64,000 nucleotides of DNA from an uncultured Eubacteriales bacterium (lineage in GTDB: Bacteria; Bacillota; Clostridia; Oscillospirales; Acutalibacteraceae): positions 70,275-134,274 of the forward strand of contig CAKTFN010000006.1 in NCBI GenBank assembly GCA_934561055.1, given 5' to 3'. Shown in pieces: positions 41,301 to 50,038 of this stretch. The notes below the pieces were generated by a model. It searched no databases. It saw only the letters and a list, made by a program, of their open reading frames with translations, and was not told the DNA's origin. How positions within the stretch are numbered: position 1 is the first letter of the stretch; each line of letters begins with the position of its first letter. The position numbers were made by a program, and so were the translations under genes.

Positions 41301-41679
41301 AAAGCTTAAAAGCTCAACAAATTACAAAATTGTTGTCACACCGTTCGTGAAGAGCGGAAACACCGTTGTTTACGGCGGAGCAAGAACAATTTCAACGGCA
41401 ACAAAGCCTGCCGCACCGAAGAACGTTAAGCTCGCCGCAGGAAGAGGAAGAATTGTTGCTCAGTGGAACAAGGTTTCCGGCGCAACCGGTTACACCGTTT
41501 TCTACAGCCTTAAAAAGGACGGAAAGTATAAGTACGTCAATGTTAAGGGCAACAAGGCCAATCTCAAGAATCTCAAGAGCGGAAGAACATATTACATCAA
41601 AGTTACCGCAAACAAAAAGCTCGGCGACAAGGTTCTCAGATCCGTCCCGACAAAGGTTAAGAGCGCAACCGTAAAATAA
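38317..41679 (+). CDS. giant secreted protein with 12 cysteine-rich repeats, an Ig-like module and two Fn3 domains
   Basis: A 1120-residue protein with a signal peptide (basic start, hydrophobic about 12-30, cleavage near AFA-ANT). After a region with CVKC and a FIVAR-like helical part (about 65-145) comes an InlB B-repeat (FTVKFVAKDSNGKVV...WDASFDSV, about 155-215). About 12 repeats of 38-60 residues follow, each with a first Cys in a (A/P)TCTxxG turn, a CxxC pair and a closing IPAxGH. Then come an MBG-type module (TAVAYNGKAQTPTVVVKD) and two fibronectin type III domains (AIKVAWSAVKGATGYRVQLYY; RIVAQWNKVSGATGYTVFY). There is no sortase or SLH anchor. The cysteines could bind zinc or form disulfides. 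A surface or adhesin role is inferred. Confidence 0.85.
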   Translation: MNSEKHSRTKRLIACFMAVMMLLTAVPLSAFAANTCTHLYEAQGLVKVALVGKKYVVSDETYKCVKCNNETTERLYCSDKFNTAVDNAKAALADPCYKTTGKEYFALKSAVAALTGLADGGTHYSEFILAKINNVNDALQSLNSASKESKLNTFTVKFVAKDSNGKVVEDSQKVFYAESANAPASTFAKNYSDNEKHYTFKKWDASFDSVRSNLVINAVYDEKAHNFEVTENKVEPTCTTTGKSEVKTCKDCKKSVGGEEIAALGHSWGPVSSEYFPEKTAKTCTRCKVVYTEHVKYDAHEPINHEAKRPTCTEPGNKAYKTCKTCSWTNYEAVPPTGHTIVVDKAVAPTCTAAGKTEGQHCSVCKAVIVAQKAVPALGHDPKEVKSDDYKKTSATCTTPDIYYKSCSRCEVAIKSETFTGKALGHNFIKKNIGIAPIANRATCTKPAAYYYICSVCGSQSENTYTVGTALGHDFTDYIENAGKGTETRSCKRAGCPEKETLCVLKDGKRNHEIKLAEKVDSTCTTDGHTAYEYCEKCGYKNGYEVIPAAHKPGKTEKAIKKLATCTAAGEEEESVYCMVKGCEKLINTKTNTVAALGHDYSEWKANEDGKTHTRICNREDCGSVITEAHKIIKVEARDATCLTDGVEAGEKCKVCSYNTSKVIPAKGSHTEKILPAVAATCTTPGKTEGKKCSVCGEMLVAQTDIPAKGHTEEIIPEVAATCTAPGKTEGKKCSVCGEMLVAPTEIPATGHDMVTDTEEVPATCLVDGHTKGEHCSRCDYKVESQVIMSVGHHTEEIVPAVAPTCTEEGTTEGKKCSVCGEMLEEYEIIPATGHSMVSTIVKASVSKDGTKTEKCENCDFVETSSIPKISTVVITKTAVAYNGKAQTPTVVVKDAEGVTLSKNIDYKVTYKNNVKPGVGSAVITFIGDDYEGSKTLTFKITPTATAKIVAKQNASAIKVAWSAVKGATGYRVQLYYGKKLVRTRTTDKRTWTFTKLKSSTNYKIVVTPFVKSGNTVVYGGARTISTATKPAAPKNVKLAAGRGRIVAQWNKVSGATGYTVFYSLKKDGKYKYVNVKGNKANLKNLKSGRTYYIKVTANKKLGDKVLRSVPTKVKSATVK
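40336..40581 (+). repeat. two near-identical 123-base coding repeats
   Basis: Two adjacent 41-codon units (40336-40458 and 40459-40581) inside the giant protein gene differ at few positions and share long identical words such as ATGCTCCGTTTGCGGAGAAA. A third diverged copy follows around 40710-40820. This points to recent tandem duplication. Confidence 0.8.
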
Positions 41680-41693
41680 GAATCAAAACGTTT

Positions 41694-41733
41694 TCGGCGG
41701 ATACCGTGTTTTCGGTATCCGCCGATTCTTTTT
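41694..41733 (+). terminator. terminator of the giant repeat protein gene
   Basis: TCGGCGGATACC and GGTATCCGCCGA form a 12-base perfect stem around an eight-base loop, followed by TTCTTTTTG, 15 bases after the stop. Confidence 0.88.
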
Positions 41734-41910
41734 GTTCAAATCCTTCTGTTTTCACAGTCAACGTACGTGAGGTTCTTTCATTTTACAGGTTATCGGCTCA
41801 TATCAATCTTGTAAAATCTCACGCACAGCGGCTACACTCTGCTTTTAAAGATTAATTTTTATTCGGCCGAAAATCACTCTTTTCTTTTAGCAAAAGCATA
41901 ACAAAAGAAA

Positions 41911-41943
41911 CGGCGGAAACCGATTGAAGTCCGATTTCCGCCG
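41911..41943 (-). terminator. terminator of the SGNH/Ig-like protein gene
   Basis: CGGCGGAAA and TTTCCGCCG close a stem that continues with partial pairing. On the minus strand it is followed by TTTCTTTTGTTATG. Confidence 0.78.
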
Positions 41944-41962
41944 TGATGATATTCAAGTTTGC

Positions 41963-44900
41963 TTATGAAACAATGATCATACACATTGCGATATAAGTTC
42001 CGTCAACGGTGATGGCTCTGATCATGCAGACGCCCTTTCCGACCGCTGTAACGGTACCCTTTGAGTTGACCTTTGCAACCTTTGTGTTGCTTGATTCCCA
42101 TCTTACGCGCTTGTCAGTTGCGTCCTCAGGAACAACCGTTGCTTTGAGCTGAAGCCTTCCTTTGACCGAAAGCTGAACGGCGTTCTTGTTGAGCTTTACG
42201 CCGAGAACGTCACGCTTTGTTACCGTAACGAGAACAACCGCTTCGGGTGCGTTTGAGCCGTCATTCGGCTTGCAGGTGATATATGCTTTTCCGGCCTTCA
42301 ACGCAGTCAGCGTTCCGTTTGAGTTGACCTTGACAACCGTCGGGTCGCTTGAACGCCATTTAAGCTTTGCTCCGGTTGCACCTGCCGGTTTGATAACGGG
42401 CTTGAGCGCCATTTTCTTCCCGACAAGAAGTTCAACTTCCGTGTTCTTGAAGCTTACGCTCTTAATTTTCTGGAGCGAAACCTTGACCGTGCATTTTGCG
42501 GTTTGATTTCCGTATTTTGTTTTGCAGGTAATCACTGCCGTTCCCGGCGCAACAGCGATAACTCTTCCTTTTGCATTAACCTTTGCAACCTTCGGATTGC
42601 TCGAAGTCCAGGTAACGTCCTTAATTGTTGTGTCTGCCGGGGTGAAGATGCACTTAAGAGCAAGCGTCTTTTTCACTGTGAGGTTTGCGCTCGTTTTGCT
42701 CAGAGAAATCGACTTCACCTTAACGTTTACAACCTTAACTTCACAAGTCACTTTTTTTCCGGTGTCACGTGTTGTGCAGGTAATTGTTGCCGTTCCCCTT
42801 CTGACTCCGGTAACAACGCCCTTTGAGTTGACGGTTGCAACCTTCGGGTTGCTTGATTTCCAAATCAACCTCTTGTCCGTTGCGTTTTCCGGAAGAACCG
42901 TTGCAACAAGAGCTCTTGTCCGTCCGACATAAACCGCACATCTGAGCCTGTTGAGCGAGACGGATTTCGTTTTGACAACCTTTTTAATTGTGAGGGTGCA
43001 GATGTCAACATAATGACCGTCGAGTGTTTCGCAGGTGATGACAACCGTTCCCGCTCTTTTTGCGGTTACGGTTCCGTTTGAATCAACCGTTGCGAATCTT
43101 TCATCGGACGAAAGCCACTTGACTTTTTTGTTGGTTGCGTTGAGCGGATAAATCGTCGGAACAAGAGTCAGCTTGTTTCCGGCGTAAACAGAAGCGACGT
43201 TCTTATTGAGTTTCAAACCGGTGACGTCAACAACAACGTTAACCTTGCATTTTGCCGTTGCAAAACTGTTGTCGAGCGAGGTTACGGTAATAACCGCCGA
43301 ACCGGTTCCGACTGTCCTGATGAGACCGTAAGAATCAACTGTGACAATTTTTGTGTTTGAAGATTTATAACTGACGTTTTTGAATGTTGCGTTTGCGGGA
43401 ATAACCGAGCAGGAAAGCAGGTCGGTTTTTCCGAGTCTGATTGTTGTTGAAGTTTTGCTCAAAGCGAGCTTTTCAACGTTGATTTTCGGAAGAACCGTAA
43501 CTTCACACATCGAGGTGTATCCGCCGTCAACGGTTTTGCAGATGATTGAAGCTTTTCCCGAACCGACGCCTGTAACAACGCCGTTTTTGTCAACGGTTGC
43601 AACTTTTTCATTTCCGGACATCCATTCAATCTTTTTGCTCGTTGCCGAATCAGGATAAACCGAAGCGGAAAGTTTCACGGTTTTTGTTGTATAGATTTCA
43701 GCCGTTTCCGGAATAACCTGAACGCCGGTGACGGGAACGGTAACGATTACCGTGCATTTTGCCGTAATGTTCGGGTCTTCGTCGCTCTTGCAGATAATCT
43801 CGCATTTTCCTCCGCCTTTTGCGGTGATAAGACCGTTTGAATCAACAACGGCAACGGCTTCGTTCGTTGAACTCCAGCTGACGTTTTTGTTGACTGCGTC
43901 GGAGGGAAGAACCGTGCTTGTGAGTTTTTCGCTCTTTCCGAGTGAAAGGATGATGTCCGATTTGTTGAGTCTTACGTTTCCGACTCTTCTTGAAATTCCG
44001 AGAAGGCTGAGCGGGAAGTTCTGCGCCCAAATGTGCTGAAGAAGATCTGACGGGTGTGCGCCGTCAATCGTGTATTCCGGAAGGAATGCGTCCGGATCTT
44101 CCGGGTTTGCGGAAATGTCGTTGAAGTTTACATAGCCGTCATGAAGTCCCTGCGAGGCCGCCGTCGTTGCAAGCCACTCGTTGACGTCAAGGGCAATCTG
44201 CCAGTCATGCTTGAACTCCGCTTCGGTACGGATATACTTTCCGCCCGTTCCGAGATAGTCACGGGTATTGCCCTTCCATTGGGTGATACCGATGACGATA
44301 ACCTTTATTCCGGCGTTATGAAGCATTTTGAACGCCGTTTTATAATCGTTTATGATGTCTTGAGCCGTCGGCTGCTTGATTCCGGGGTACTGCTGTTTGA
44401 TATCGTTGCAGACAGGATGCATGATGTCGTTTGCGCCGATTTTGATGATTGCATATTTTACACCCGACTGCGAAATTACGTCACGCTCAAGTCTGTCAAG
44501 CATAGATTCGCCGAAGATGAGCGAACCGTAACCGAGGCCTTCTCCGCCGAGACGGTTACCGATGATTCCCTTTCCGATTACGCCGATGTTCGTTGCGCCT
44601 TGGTTGAAGATTTCTTCGCCGAGATATTGCGGAAATTCGTTTGAAATTGTTGAATCGCCGACAACGGCAACGGTATAAGCGTTCGTTCCTTCGGCATAAA
44701 CGTCAAGCGTTGCAATAATAGGAGTAACCTTTATGAAACTGTATGACATTTGAAGATTGAAGTCAAAACCGAGAATTGCCTTGAGAAGCTGTTTGACAAG
44801 GGGGCTCAGCTCAATTTCGGTCGAGAGGCTGAACGACTCCGTTCTTGTCTGATCTCCGCTGAAAGCGAGGTATGACCTTGAGCCGGAAAGACCGGCGGTC

Positions 44901-45376
44901 TTAATTTCACTGAGGTTTTTAGCATAAATGCTGATTGCAACTTCCTGCATTGCCTGAACCTTGAAATTGATTTCGTCGGAATAAACTTCCTTTCCGGCCG
45001 GAATCGTAACAAGCGGCGAACCGTCGTTGAAAGTGATAACCTTGATTGTTGACATATCGATATTTGCGCCGGTTGTACAGTTTGCGATTGTTGCGCTGTC
45101 AATCGTGAGCGGTTTGTCACCGTAATAGTTTGAAAAACGCACTCTGACTTTTGTTCCGCTCGCCGTCGGAACAATAACCGAACGGCAGGTTACGTTTTTG
45201 AGTTCGGCCGTTATGTATTCATAACCTTTAATTCCGATCTGAGTCGGAGCGGTTGACCATGCGCCTACCCACGTTCCGTCCTTGCTTTCAACAACAGCCG
45301 AAGACATGAATGCAAGGCAAAGCGCCGCAGTCAGTGTGAGAACAACGGTCAGGAAAACTTTTGAAATTTTCTTCAT
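41963..45376 (-). CDS. secreted SGNH/GDSL hydrolase with eight Big_2 Ig-like repeats
   Basis: A 1137-residue protein with a signal peptide (about 1-27). An N-terminal beta-rich domain (about 35-235; WVGAWSTAPTQIG is typical of GDSL esterase proteins) precedes an SGNH hydrolase domain. That domain has block I VVGDSTIS (about 241), GVIGKGIIGNRL, block III IIKIGANDI (about 311) and block V IDGAHPSD (about 437), so the Ser, Gly, Asn and Asp-His elements are present. Eight Ig-like group 2 repeats of about 80-85 residues fill about 470-1137. Such enzymes deacetylate or de-esterify glycans or lipids; the substrate is unknown. No wall-anchoring motif is seen at the C-terminus. Confidence 0.88.
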   Translation of the reverse strand: MKKISKVFLTVVLTLTAALCLAFMSSAVVESKDGTWVGAWSTAPTQIGIKGYEYITAELKNVTCRSVIVPTASGTKVRVRFSNYYGDKPLTIDSATIANCTTGANIDMSTIKVITFNDGSPLVTIPAGKEVYSDEINFKVQAMQEVAISIYAKNLSEIKTAGLSGSRSYLAFSGDQTRTESFSLSTEIELSPLVKQLLKAILGFDFNLQMSYSFIKVTPIIATLDVYAEGTNAYTVAVVGDSTISNEFPQYLGEEIFNQGATNIGVIGKGIIGNRLGGEGLGYGSLIFGESMLDRLERDVISQSGVKYAIIKIGANDIMHPVCNDIKQQYPGIKQPTAQDIINDYKTAFKMLHNAGIKVIVIGITQWKGNTRDYLGTGGKYIRTEAEFKHDWQIALDVNEWLATTAASQGLHDGYVNFNDISANPEDPDAFLPEYTIDGAHPSDLLQHIWAQNFPLSLLGISRRVGNVRLNKSDIILSLGKSEKLTSTVLPSDAVNKNVSWSSTNEAVAVVDSNGLITAKGGGKCEIICKSDEDPNITAKCTVIVTVPVTGVQVIPETAEIYTTKTVKLSASVYPDSATSKKIEWMSGNEKVATVDKNGVVTGVGSGKASIICKTVDGGYTSMCEVTVLPKINVEKLALSKTSTTIRLGKTDLLSCSVIPANATFKNVSYKSSNTKIVTVDSYGLIRTVGTGSAVITVTSLDNSFATAKCKVNVVVDVTGLKLNKNVASVYAGNKLTLVPTIYPLNATNKKVKWLSSDERFATVDSNGTVTAKRAGTVVITCETLDGHYVDICTLTIKKVVKTKSVSLNRLRCAVYVGRTRALVATVLPENATDKRLIWKSSNPKVATVNSKGVVTGVRRGTATITCTTRDTGKKVTCEVKVVNVKVKSISLSKTSANLTVKKTLALKCIFTPADTTIKDVTWTSSNPKVAKVNAKGRVIAVAPGTAVITCKTKYGNQTAKCTVKVSLQKIKSVSFKNTEVELLVGKKMALKPVIKPAGATGAKLKWRSSDPTVVKVNSNGTLTALKAGKAYITCKPNDGSNAPEAVVLVTVTKRDVLGVKLNKNAVQLSVKGRLQLKATVVPEDATDKRVRWESSNTKVAKVNSKGTVTAVGKGVCMIRAITVDGTYIAMCMIIVS

Positions 45377-45484
45377 AATTGCAACTCCTTTTTTGCAAGA
45401 AATCTTGCTTTTTGTTTTTCAAATTATATAATAAAAAATATTAATCAACAGTTTATTGCGACAGTAAAAACTTTTCTTAAATAA

Positions 45485-46852
45485 TTATTTTTTATCGGAA
45501 GGCGGATTTGAATTTTCGGCTCTTTTTTTCTTTTCGGCCGTTTTTTTGATTGAAAGACCGAGATATATTCCGACGCCGATAATCGCAATCACTTCAAGAA
45601 TAATGAACCACGTTGAAGTGATTACTGCGGAAACACCCGTCATTATGAGTCGGAAAACGCTCAAAGGAACGTCGTTCGCCGCAACGAGGTTAATCGTTGT
45701 GATTTCGCCTCCGGCATAATAGACTTTTGCCTGACAGATCACGTCACCGGCCTTCACCGGAGCGGAAACTTTTTCCGGAAGTGTTTCCGCAATCGGCTCA
45801 ATGAGAACCGAATCGCTCGTTGCACCGGCCGGAACAAGCGCCGAAGTCTCCTTTTCCGGAACAAGGCGAAGATTGTCGCCATTTCTTCCGGCAATAACGT
45901 TAACAATTGTTACGGTCTGATTCGCCGTTGCAACAACTCTGAAGCGTATGTTGTCATACACCCAGGCAACGAGCTTTTTTGCGTCGGTAACCGCCGTGTT
46001 TTCGTCAACTCCGTCGCTGTCAACGTCCTTGTATTCGCCGCCCATTACAACGGTGAGATAAGAATATCCGTCCTGTGAGGAAACCGCCGCAATGCACTGC
46101 CCTGCCTTGTCGGTTGAGGTTTGCTTTCCGCCGGTGATTGACGAATGGTAGTAAACACTGATTGTTTGGTTGAGCATTTTGTTTGACGCGCTGTAAGTTC
46201 TTTCCTCGTTCTGAGCCGTTGCGGGAAGAGTAACCTCGCTCGCAGAAAACGCTTCGCTGAACGCCGGATAGTTGAGAGCGTATTTTACAATCGTCGCAAC
46301 GTCCTCTGCCGTTGTGTACTGGCCGTCCTCATCAAAACCGCTGATGTTTTTGATCTTTGTGCTTTTGCAGCCGATTTTGTCCGCAAGAACTTGCATTTCG
46401 CTGACAAACGCCTCGGACGAACCGGAAATTTCAAAGGCAACAACGGAAGCAATGTCGTTCGCTCCGTAGACGATGAGGTTATCGACAAGCTCCTTTTTTG
46501 TGTAAAGCTCACCCGCCTTAAGGTCTGCAACCCGGACTCCGTATTCATATTTAACAAGAGCGAGCGATTTTTCGGTAATTTTCACCGTTTCTTCAAGATT
46601 GCCCCATTTTTCAATCGCAACGACCGAAGCGAGAATTTTTACGAATGCGGCCGGCGGAACCTTTTCGGTTTCCTTCTTGTTAAACATTACCGAACCGTCG
46701 TCGAGACTGATCATGTAATACTCCTTTGAATCAAGCTTCTTTGTCACTTCCGTTTCGTTGTTATAATTCGCAAAAACGGTTGCGGACGGAAGGACCGAAA
46801 GCATAATCACAGCCGCAGAAAACAGCAGCGCAAAAAATTTTTTCAAAATCAT
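45485..46852 (-). CDS. inactive D-alanyl-D-alanine carboxypeptidase homologue (S11/DacF type)
   Basis: A 455-residue secreted protein with a signal peptide (about 5-28), the S11 penicillin-binding fold, a beta-rich C-terminal domain and a C-terminal membrane span (about 400-435) with a basic tail. All three catalytic motifs are altered. The SxxK box reads PPAAFVK (about 66-72, Ser to Ala), SxN reads YGAND (Ser to Gly, about 131) and KTG reads GGKQTST (KQT, about 244). The surrounding family positions (TSTDKAGQC, VVMGG) are intact. It is therefore probably a binding or scaffold pseudoenzyme. Start: ATG 46852 follows AGGGTG very closely; TTG 46846 would have better spacing. Confidence 0.85.
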   Translation of the reverse strand: MILKKFFALLFSAAVIMLSVLPSATVFANYNNETEVTKKLDSKEYYMISLDDGSVMFNKKETEKVPPAAFVKILASVVAIEKWGNLEETVKITEKSLALVKYEYGVRVADLKAGELYTKKELVDNLIVYGANDIASVVAFEISGSSEAFVSEMQVLADKIGCKSTKIKNISGFDEDGQYTTAEDVATIVKYALNYPAFSEAFSASEVTLPATAQNEERTYSASNKMLNQTISVYYHSSITGGKQTSTDKAGQCIAAVSSQDGYSYLTVVMGGEYKDVDSDGVDENTAVTDAKKLVAWVYDNIRFRVVATANQTVTIVNVIAGRNGDNLRLVPEKETSALVPAGATSDSVLIEPIAETLPEKVSAPVKAGDVICQAKVYYAGGEITTINLVAANDVPLSVFRLIMTGVSAVITSTWFIILEVIAIIGVGIYLGLSIKKTAEKKKRAENSNPPSDKK

Positions 46853-47084
46853 CACCCTAATTTCTGTTTTTTTGTTCGGCCCAATTGCCGACAATTTTTT
46901 CAAATGATTGCAATATTCAAAAAAATGTGATATATTTAACGTGTGTCTGAATTAAATCAGATATATTCGATTTATTATAACAATTTTTTTGCTCAAAATA
47001 AACCTTTTTAGTGAATTAATTTTAAAATTAACAATTTTTTGTCCGAAAAGTCGGACTCAGAAAATTTATTTCAGGTGATTTTCA

Positions 47085-47780
47085 ATGATTTATGTAACCG
47101 GCGATATGCACGGCATGTTCTCCCGTTTTGACGACCCACGTCTTCGCAACCTCAAAAAGGACGACTTTTTGATTGTCTGCGGCGATTTCGGCTTTCTTTG
47201 GGACGGATCAAAAGACGAAATGAACACGCTCAAAAAACTTTCAAAGAAAAAATATACAATTTGTTTCATTGACGGAACGCATGAAAATTTTGATATGCTT
47301 TCAAAGCTCAAAATCAAAAAGTGGCACGGCGGAAAGGTTCACCAAATTGCCGGAAACATTCTTCACCTCATGAGAGGTCAGGTTTTTGAAATTGAAGGAA
47401 AGAAAATTTTCACTATGGGCGGCGGTGAAAGTCCTGACATTGAAATCCGCTTTGAAATGAACACATGGTCGGAAATGGAAATTCCGACGAGGGACGAACT
47501 CGTTGAAGGCGTTGACAATCTTCAAAAGTACGGCGGAAAAGTCGACATTATTATTACACACGAACCTCCCGCTAAAATCAAGGAATTCCTTCTTCTTCAG
47601 CGTGACAGCGTCACCGGAATCACCGCAATCAACACTTATCTCGAAGACGTCGGAAAAAGTTGCAAATTTGAACATTGGTATTTCGGTTCGCTTCATCTCG
47701 ACAAAGTCATTTCAAAAACGCACATTTCCGTTTTCAACAACATTTTCAATGCCGCAACGGGCGAAGAAATCAAAAAATAA
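47085..47780 (+). CDS. calcineurin-like metallophosphoesterase
   Basis: A 231-residue phosphoesterase. Metal-binding motifs are present in order: GDMHG (GDxHG, about 6-10), CGDFGFLWD, DGTHENFD (replacing the common GNHD/E), IITHEPP and FGSLHLD (for GHxH). This matches small cytosolic phosphoesterases common in Clostridia. The substrate is unknown. It starts at the only nearby ATG, after TTCAGGTG. It is a single gene on the plus strand, converging with the sensor kinase gene at a shared terminator. Confidence 0.88.
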   Translation: MIYVTGDMHGMFSRFDDPRLRNLKKDDFLIVCGDFGFLWDGSKDEMNTLKKLSKKKYTICFIDGTHENFDMLSKLKIKKWHGGKVHQIAGNILHLMRGQVFEIEGKKIFTMGGGESPDIEIRFEMNTWSEMEIPTRDELVEGVDNLQKYGGKVDIIITHEPPAKIKEFLLLQRDSVTGITAINTYLEDVGKSCKFEHWYFGSLHLDKVISKTHISVFNNIFNAATGEEIKK

Positions 47781-47786
47781 AAGAAT

Positions 47787-47827
47787 AAAACAGGCTTCGG
47801 TCGGAAATGAAACCGCAAGCCTGTTTT
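47787..47827. terminator. bidirectional terminator
   Basis: AAAACAGGCTT and AAGCCTGTTTT form an 11-base stem around a partly paired 19-base loop (GGT/ACC), with T and A tracts outside. It lies between the convergent phosphoesterase and sensor kinase genes. Confidence 0.82.
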
Positions 47828-47828
47828 T

Positions 47829-49307
47829 TTATTTTCTGTTTTCGGCAATCAAAACGTCAAACCAAAACTCAACGCCGTCAACGTGATTAACCGCACCGTA
47901 TTTTGCGTTCTGAAGGTTCTGCGCTTCTGCAACAATCGCAAGACCGAGTCCGAAGCGTCCCTTTTCCCGTGAATGTGCCTTGTCCGCACGGTAAAAGCTC
48001 TGCCAGATATGCTCAATATCTTCGTCGGCAATGGGCTTTCCGGTGTTGAAAACGCTGATTCGGTAAAAATCTTCAACAACTTCACAACCGATTTTGAGCA
48101 TTTTACCGCCGTCAATATGGCTGAGTGCATTTGAAAAATAATTGTTGAAAACGCGTTCAAAAAGTTCGGCGTCGCCGTAACCGACAAAGTTTTCGTTGAT
48201 ATTCAAATCAAGCGTGATTCCGTTTTCCGAAAGATACTTTTTTCTTGAAGAAACAAGGGACAAAACTGTCTCTCTGAGCGGAATTCTTTCGTTATGAACA
48301 ATGTGGCCACCGTTTTCAAAGCGCATAAGTTCAAGAAGGCGAACAACAAGACGGTTCATTTTTTTCGACTCTTCAATGATAATGGCGCTGTATTCCTCCG
48401 TCTGCTCCTTCGTTTCCGCAAATGTTATTCCTTCGGCGTAACCCTGAATGATTGCAATCGGCGTTTTTAGCTCGTGGGACGCATTCGCAATGAATTGCTT
48501 TCTTCCCTCTTCAAGCCTGTGCTCACGTTCAACTTCATGCTCAAGGCGCTCGTTCTTCTTTTTCAGATCCTGCATTGTCATGTCAAGCGACGCAGAAAGC
48601 GCATTGACGCTCCGACTCAGTTCTCCGAGTTCCCTGACTCCGAATTGCGGACAAACTTCGGAAAAATCAAGGTTTCCGATGTTCTTCGTGATTCGGTTGA
48701 TTTTTTTCAGCGGAACAACAAAAGTATAAGTGTACGCAAGAAAAATGAGGAAGATTATGAGAAGGAGCGCAAGACTGACCCAAAGGATTGCAAAACTCGC
48801 CGTCTTTGCGTTGGCTTCGATGACGTCAAGCGAATAATACATTTCAATTCCGGCATTGTCCCTGAAAAACGTTCCGTAGACGACATATTTTGCCGTTGCG
48901 AAGTATTCCTGCCTTGTTTCAAAATAACTTTTTTCATCAAGATCTTCGTGTTCGAGAATACGCATAATTCTCGGCTTCATTTCGCCGATCGAACCTTGGG
49001 AACCGAAAACCGTGTCGTTGTTGTTTGAAGAATAAATCAGTGTGTCACGAGGGTGATAAATTTCGATATAGATGTCATACTTCGCTTCAATGTCGGAAAG
49101 CTTCGTCATATAATCTTTTTCGTCGAACTCCAGCTTTTCAATGCTCTGCGCGGCATCTTTCATGTTGTTGCGAACAACTCTGATGAACATATTCTCCATG
49201 AAAAGGAACTGCAAAACAGTGATTACGGCAAAAATAAGAACGAGAATAAGAAATGAAAAACCGTATCTTGCCATCAGGGTGTCACGGTTCGGATGGTTTT
49301 TTTTCAT
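47829..49307 (-). CDS. sensor histidine kinase
   Basis: A 492-residue kinase. TM1 is at about 15-37, followed by an extracellular sensor region (about 38-175), TM2 (about 176-200), a HAMP domain (IKKINRITKNIGNLDFSEV region), a coiled coil, HisKA with phospho-acceptor His in NASHELKTP (about 276), N box FNNYFSNAL, G1 DEDIEHIWQSFYR and G2 GRFGLGLAIV. The ATG at 49307 overlaps the regulator stop as TGATG, with GAGG upstream. It works with the adjacent response regulator. The stimulus is unknown; the nearby polysaccharide deacetylase and DD-carboxypeptidase homologue suggest a cell-envelope link (inference). Confidence 0.93.
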   Translation of the reverse strand: MKKNHPNRDTLMARYGFSFLILVLIFAVITVLQFLFMENMFIRVVRNNMKDAAQSIEKLEFDEKDYMTKLSDIEAKYDIYIEIYHPRDTLIYSSNNNDTVFGSQGSIGEMKPRIMRILEHEDLDEKSYFETRQEYFATAKYVVYGTFFRDNAGIEMYYSLDVIEANAKTASFAILWVSLALLLIIFLIFLAYTYTFVVPLKKINRITKNIGNLDFSEVCPQFGVRELGELSRSVNALSASLDMTMQDLKKKNERLEHEVEREHRLEEGRKQFIANASHELKTPIAIIQGYAEGITFAETKEQTEEYSAIIIEESKKMNRLVVRLLELMRFENGGHIVHNERIPLRETVLSLVSSRKKYLSENGITLDLNINENFVGYGDAELFERVFNNYFSNALSHIDGGKMLKIGCEVVEDFYRISVFNTGKPIADEDIEHIWQSFYRADKAHSREKGRFGLGLAIVAEAQNLQNAKYGAVNHVDGVEFWFDVLIAENRK

Positions 49308-49987
49308 CACAGATCCTCAATTTTATAACCGATTCCGTAAACGGTTTTGAGGTGAGCCGCGCCCCAGTCTCCGAGCTTCATTCTCAGCCTTGCAACGTGG
49401 GAATCAACGGTTCTGACGTCGCCGATGTAATCAAATCCCCAAATGCTGTCAAGAAGCTGTTCGCGCGAAAACACTCTTCCCGGTGCTTCAAGAAGTTTTT
49501 TGAGAATATTATATTCTTTGAGCGTGAGTTCGATTTCTTCTCCGTTGAGTCTGACTTCATGTGCCTCATGATTGAAGACAAGGTTTTTAAGGTTTTTCTC
49601 GCTCGAAAAAGCCGAGTTTGCACGAACACGGCGAAGAAGAGCTTCAACCCTTTTCATGAGTACAGACGGACTGAACGGTTTCGTAACGTAATCATCCGCA
49701 CCGGATTCATATCCCATCAGTTCGTCAAATTCTTCGCTTCTTGCCGTGAGCATAATCACGGGAACCGAAGAGACTTCTCTGACCTTTCGGCAAACTTCCC
49801 ATCCGTTGAGGCCGGGCATCATGATGTCAAGAATCATCAAATCGATTGAATTGCTGTTTTGAACAAACAACGAAAAAGCCTCATCTCCGTCTTCGGCTTC
49901 AATCGGCTCATGGCCTTCTCTTTTCAAAAAATCGCAAACGAGCTTTCGGATTTTTTGCTCGTCATCCGCAACGATAATTTTTCCCAT
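49307..49987 (-). CDS. OmpR/PhoB-family response regulator
   Basis: A 226-residue regulator. The receiver domain (IIVADDEQKIRKL at the start, phospho-accepting Asp in DLMILDIMMPG at about 52, conserved Lys in YVTKPFSPS at about 104) is followed by a winged-helix DNA-binding domain (EYNILKKLLEAPGRVFSREQLL, then RTVDSHVARLRMKLG). The ATG at 49987 has a GGTGGAG site. It is the first gene of the two-component operon behind a strong promoter. Confidence 0.94.
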   Translation of the reverse strand: MGKIIVADDEQKIRKLVCDFLKREGHEPIEAEDGDEAFSLFVQNSNSIDLMILDIMMPGLNGWEVCRKVREVSSVPVIMLTARSEEFDELMGYESGADDYVTKPFSPSVLMKRVEALLRRVRANSAFSSEKNLKNLVFNHEAHEVRLNGEEIELTLKEYNILKKLLEAPGRVFSREQLLDSIWGFDYIGDVRTVDSHVARLRMKLGDWGAAHLKTVYGIGYKIEDL

Positions 49988-50038
49988 TGTTTTCTCCACC
50001 ACCTGATACGATAAAAAACCGCACACTTTTTACGGTAT

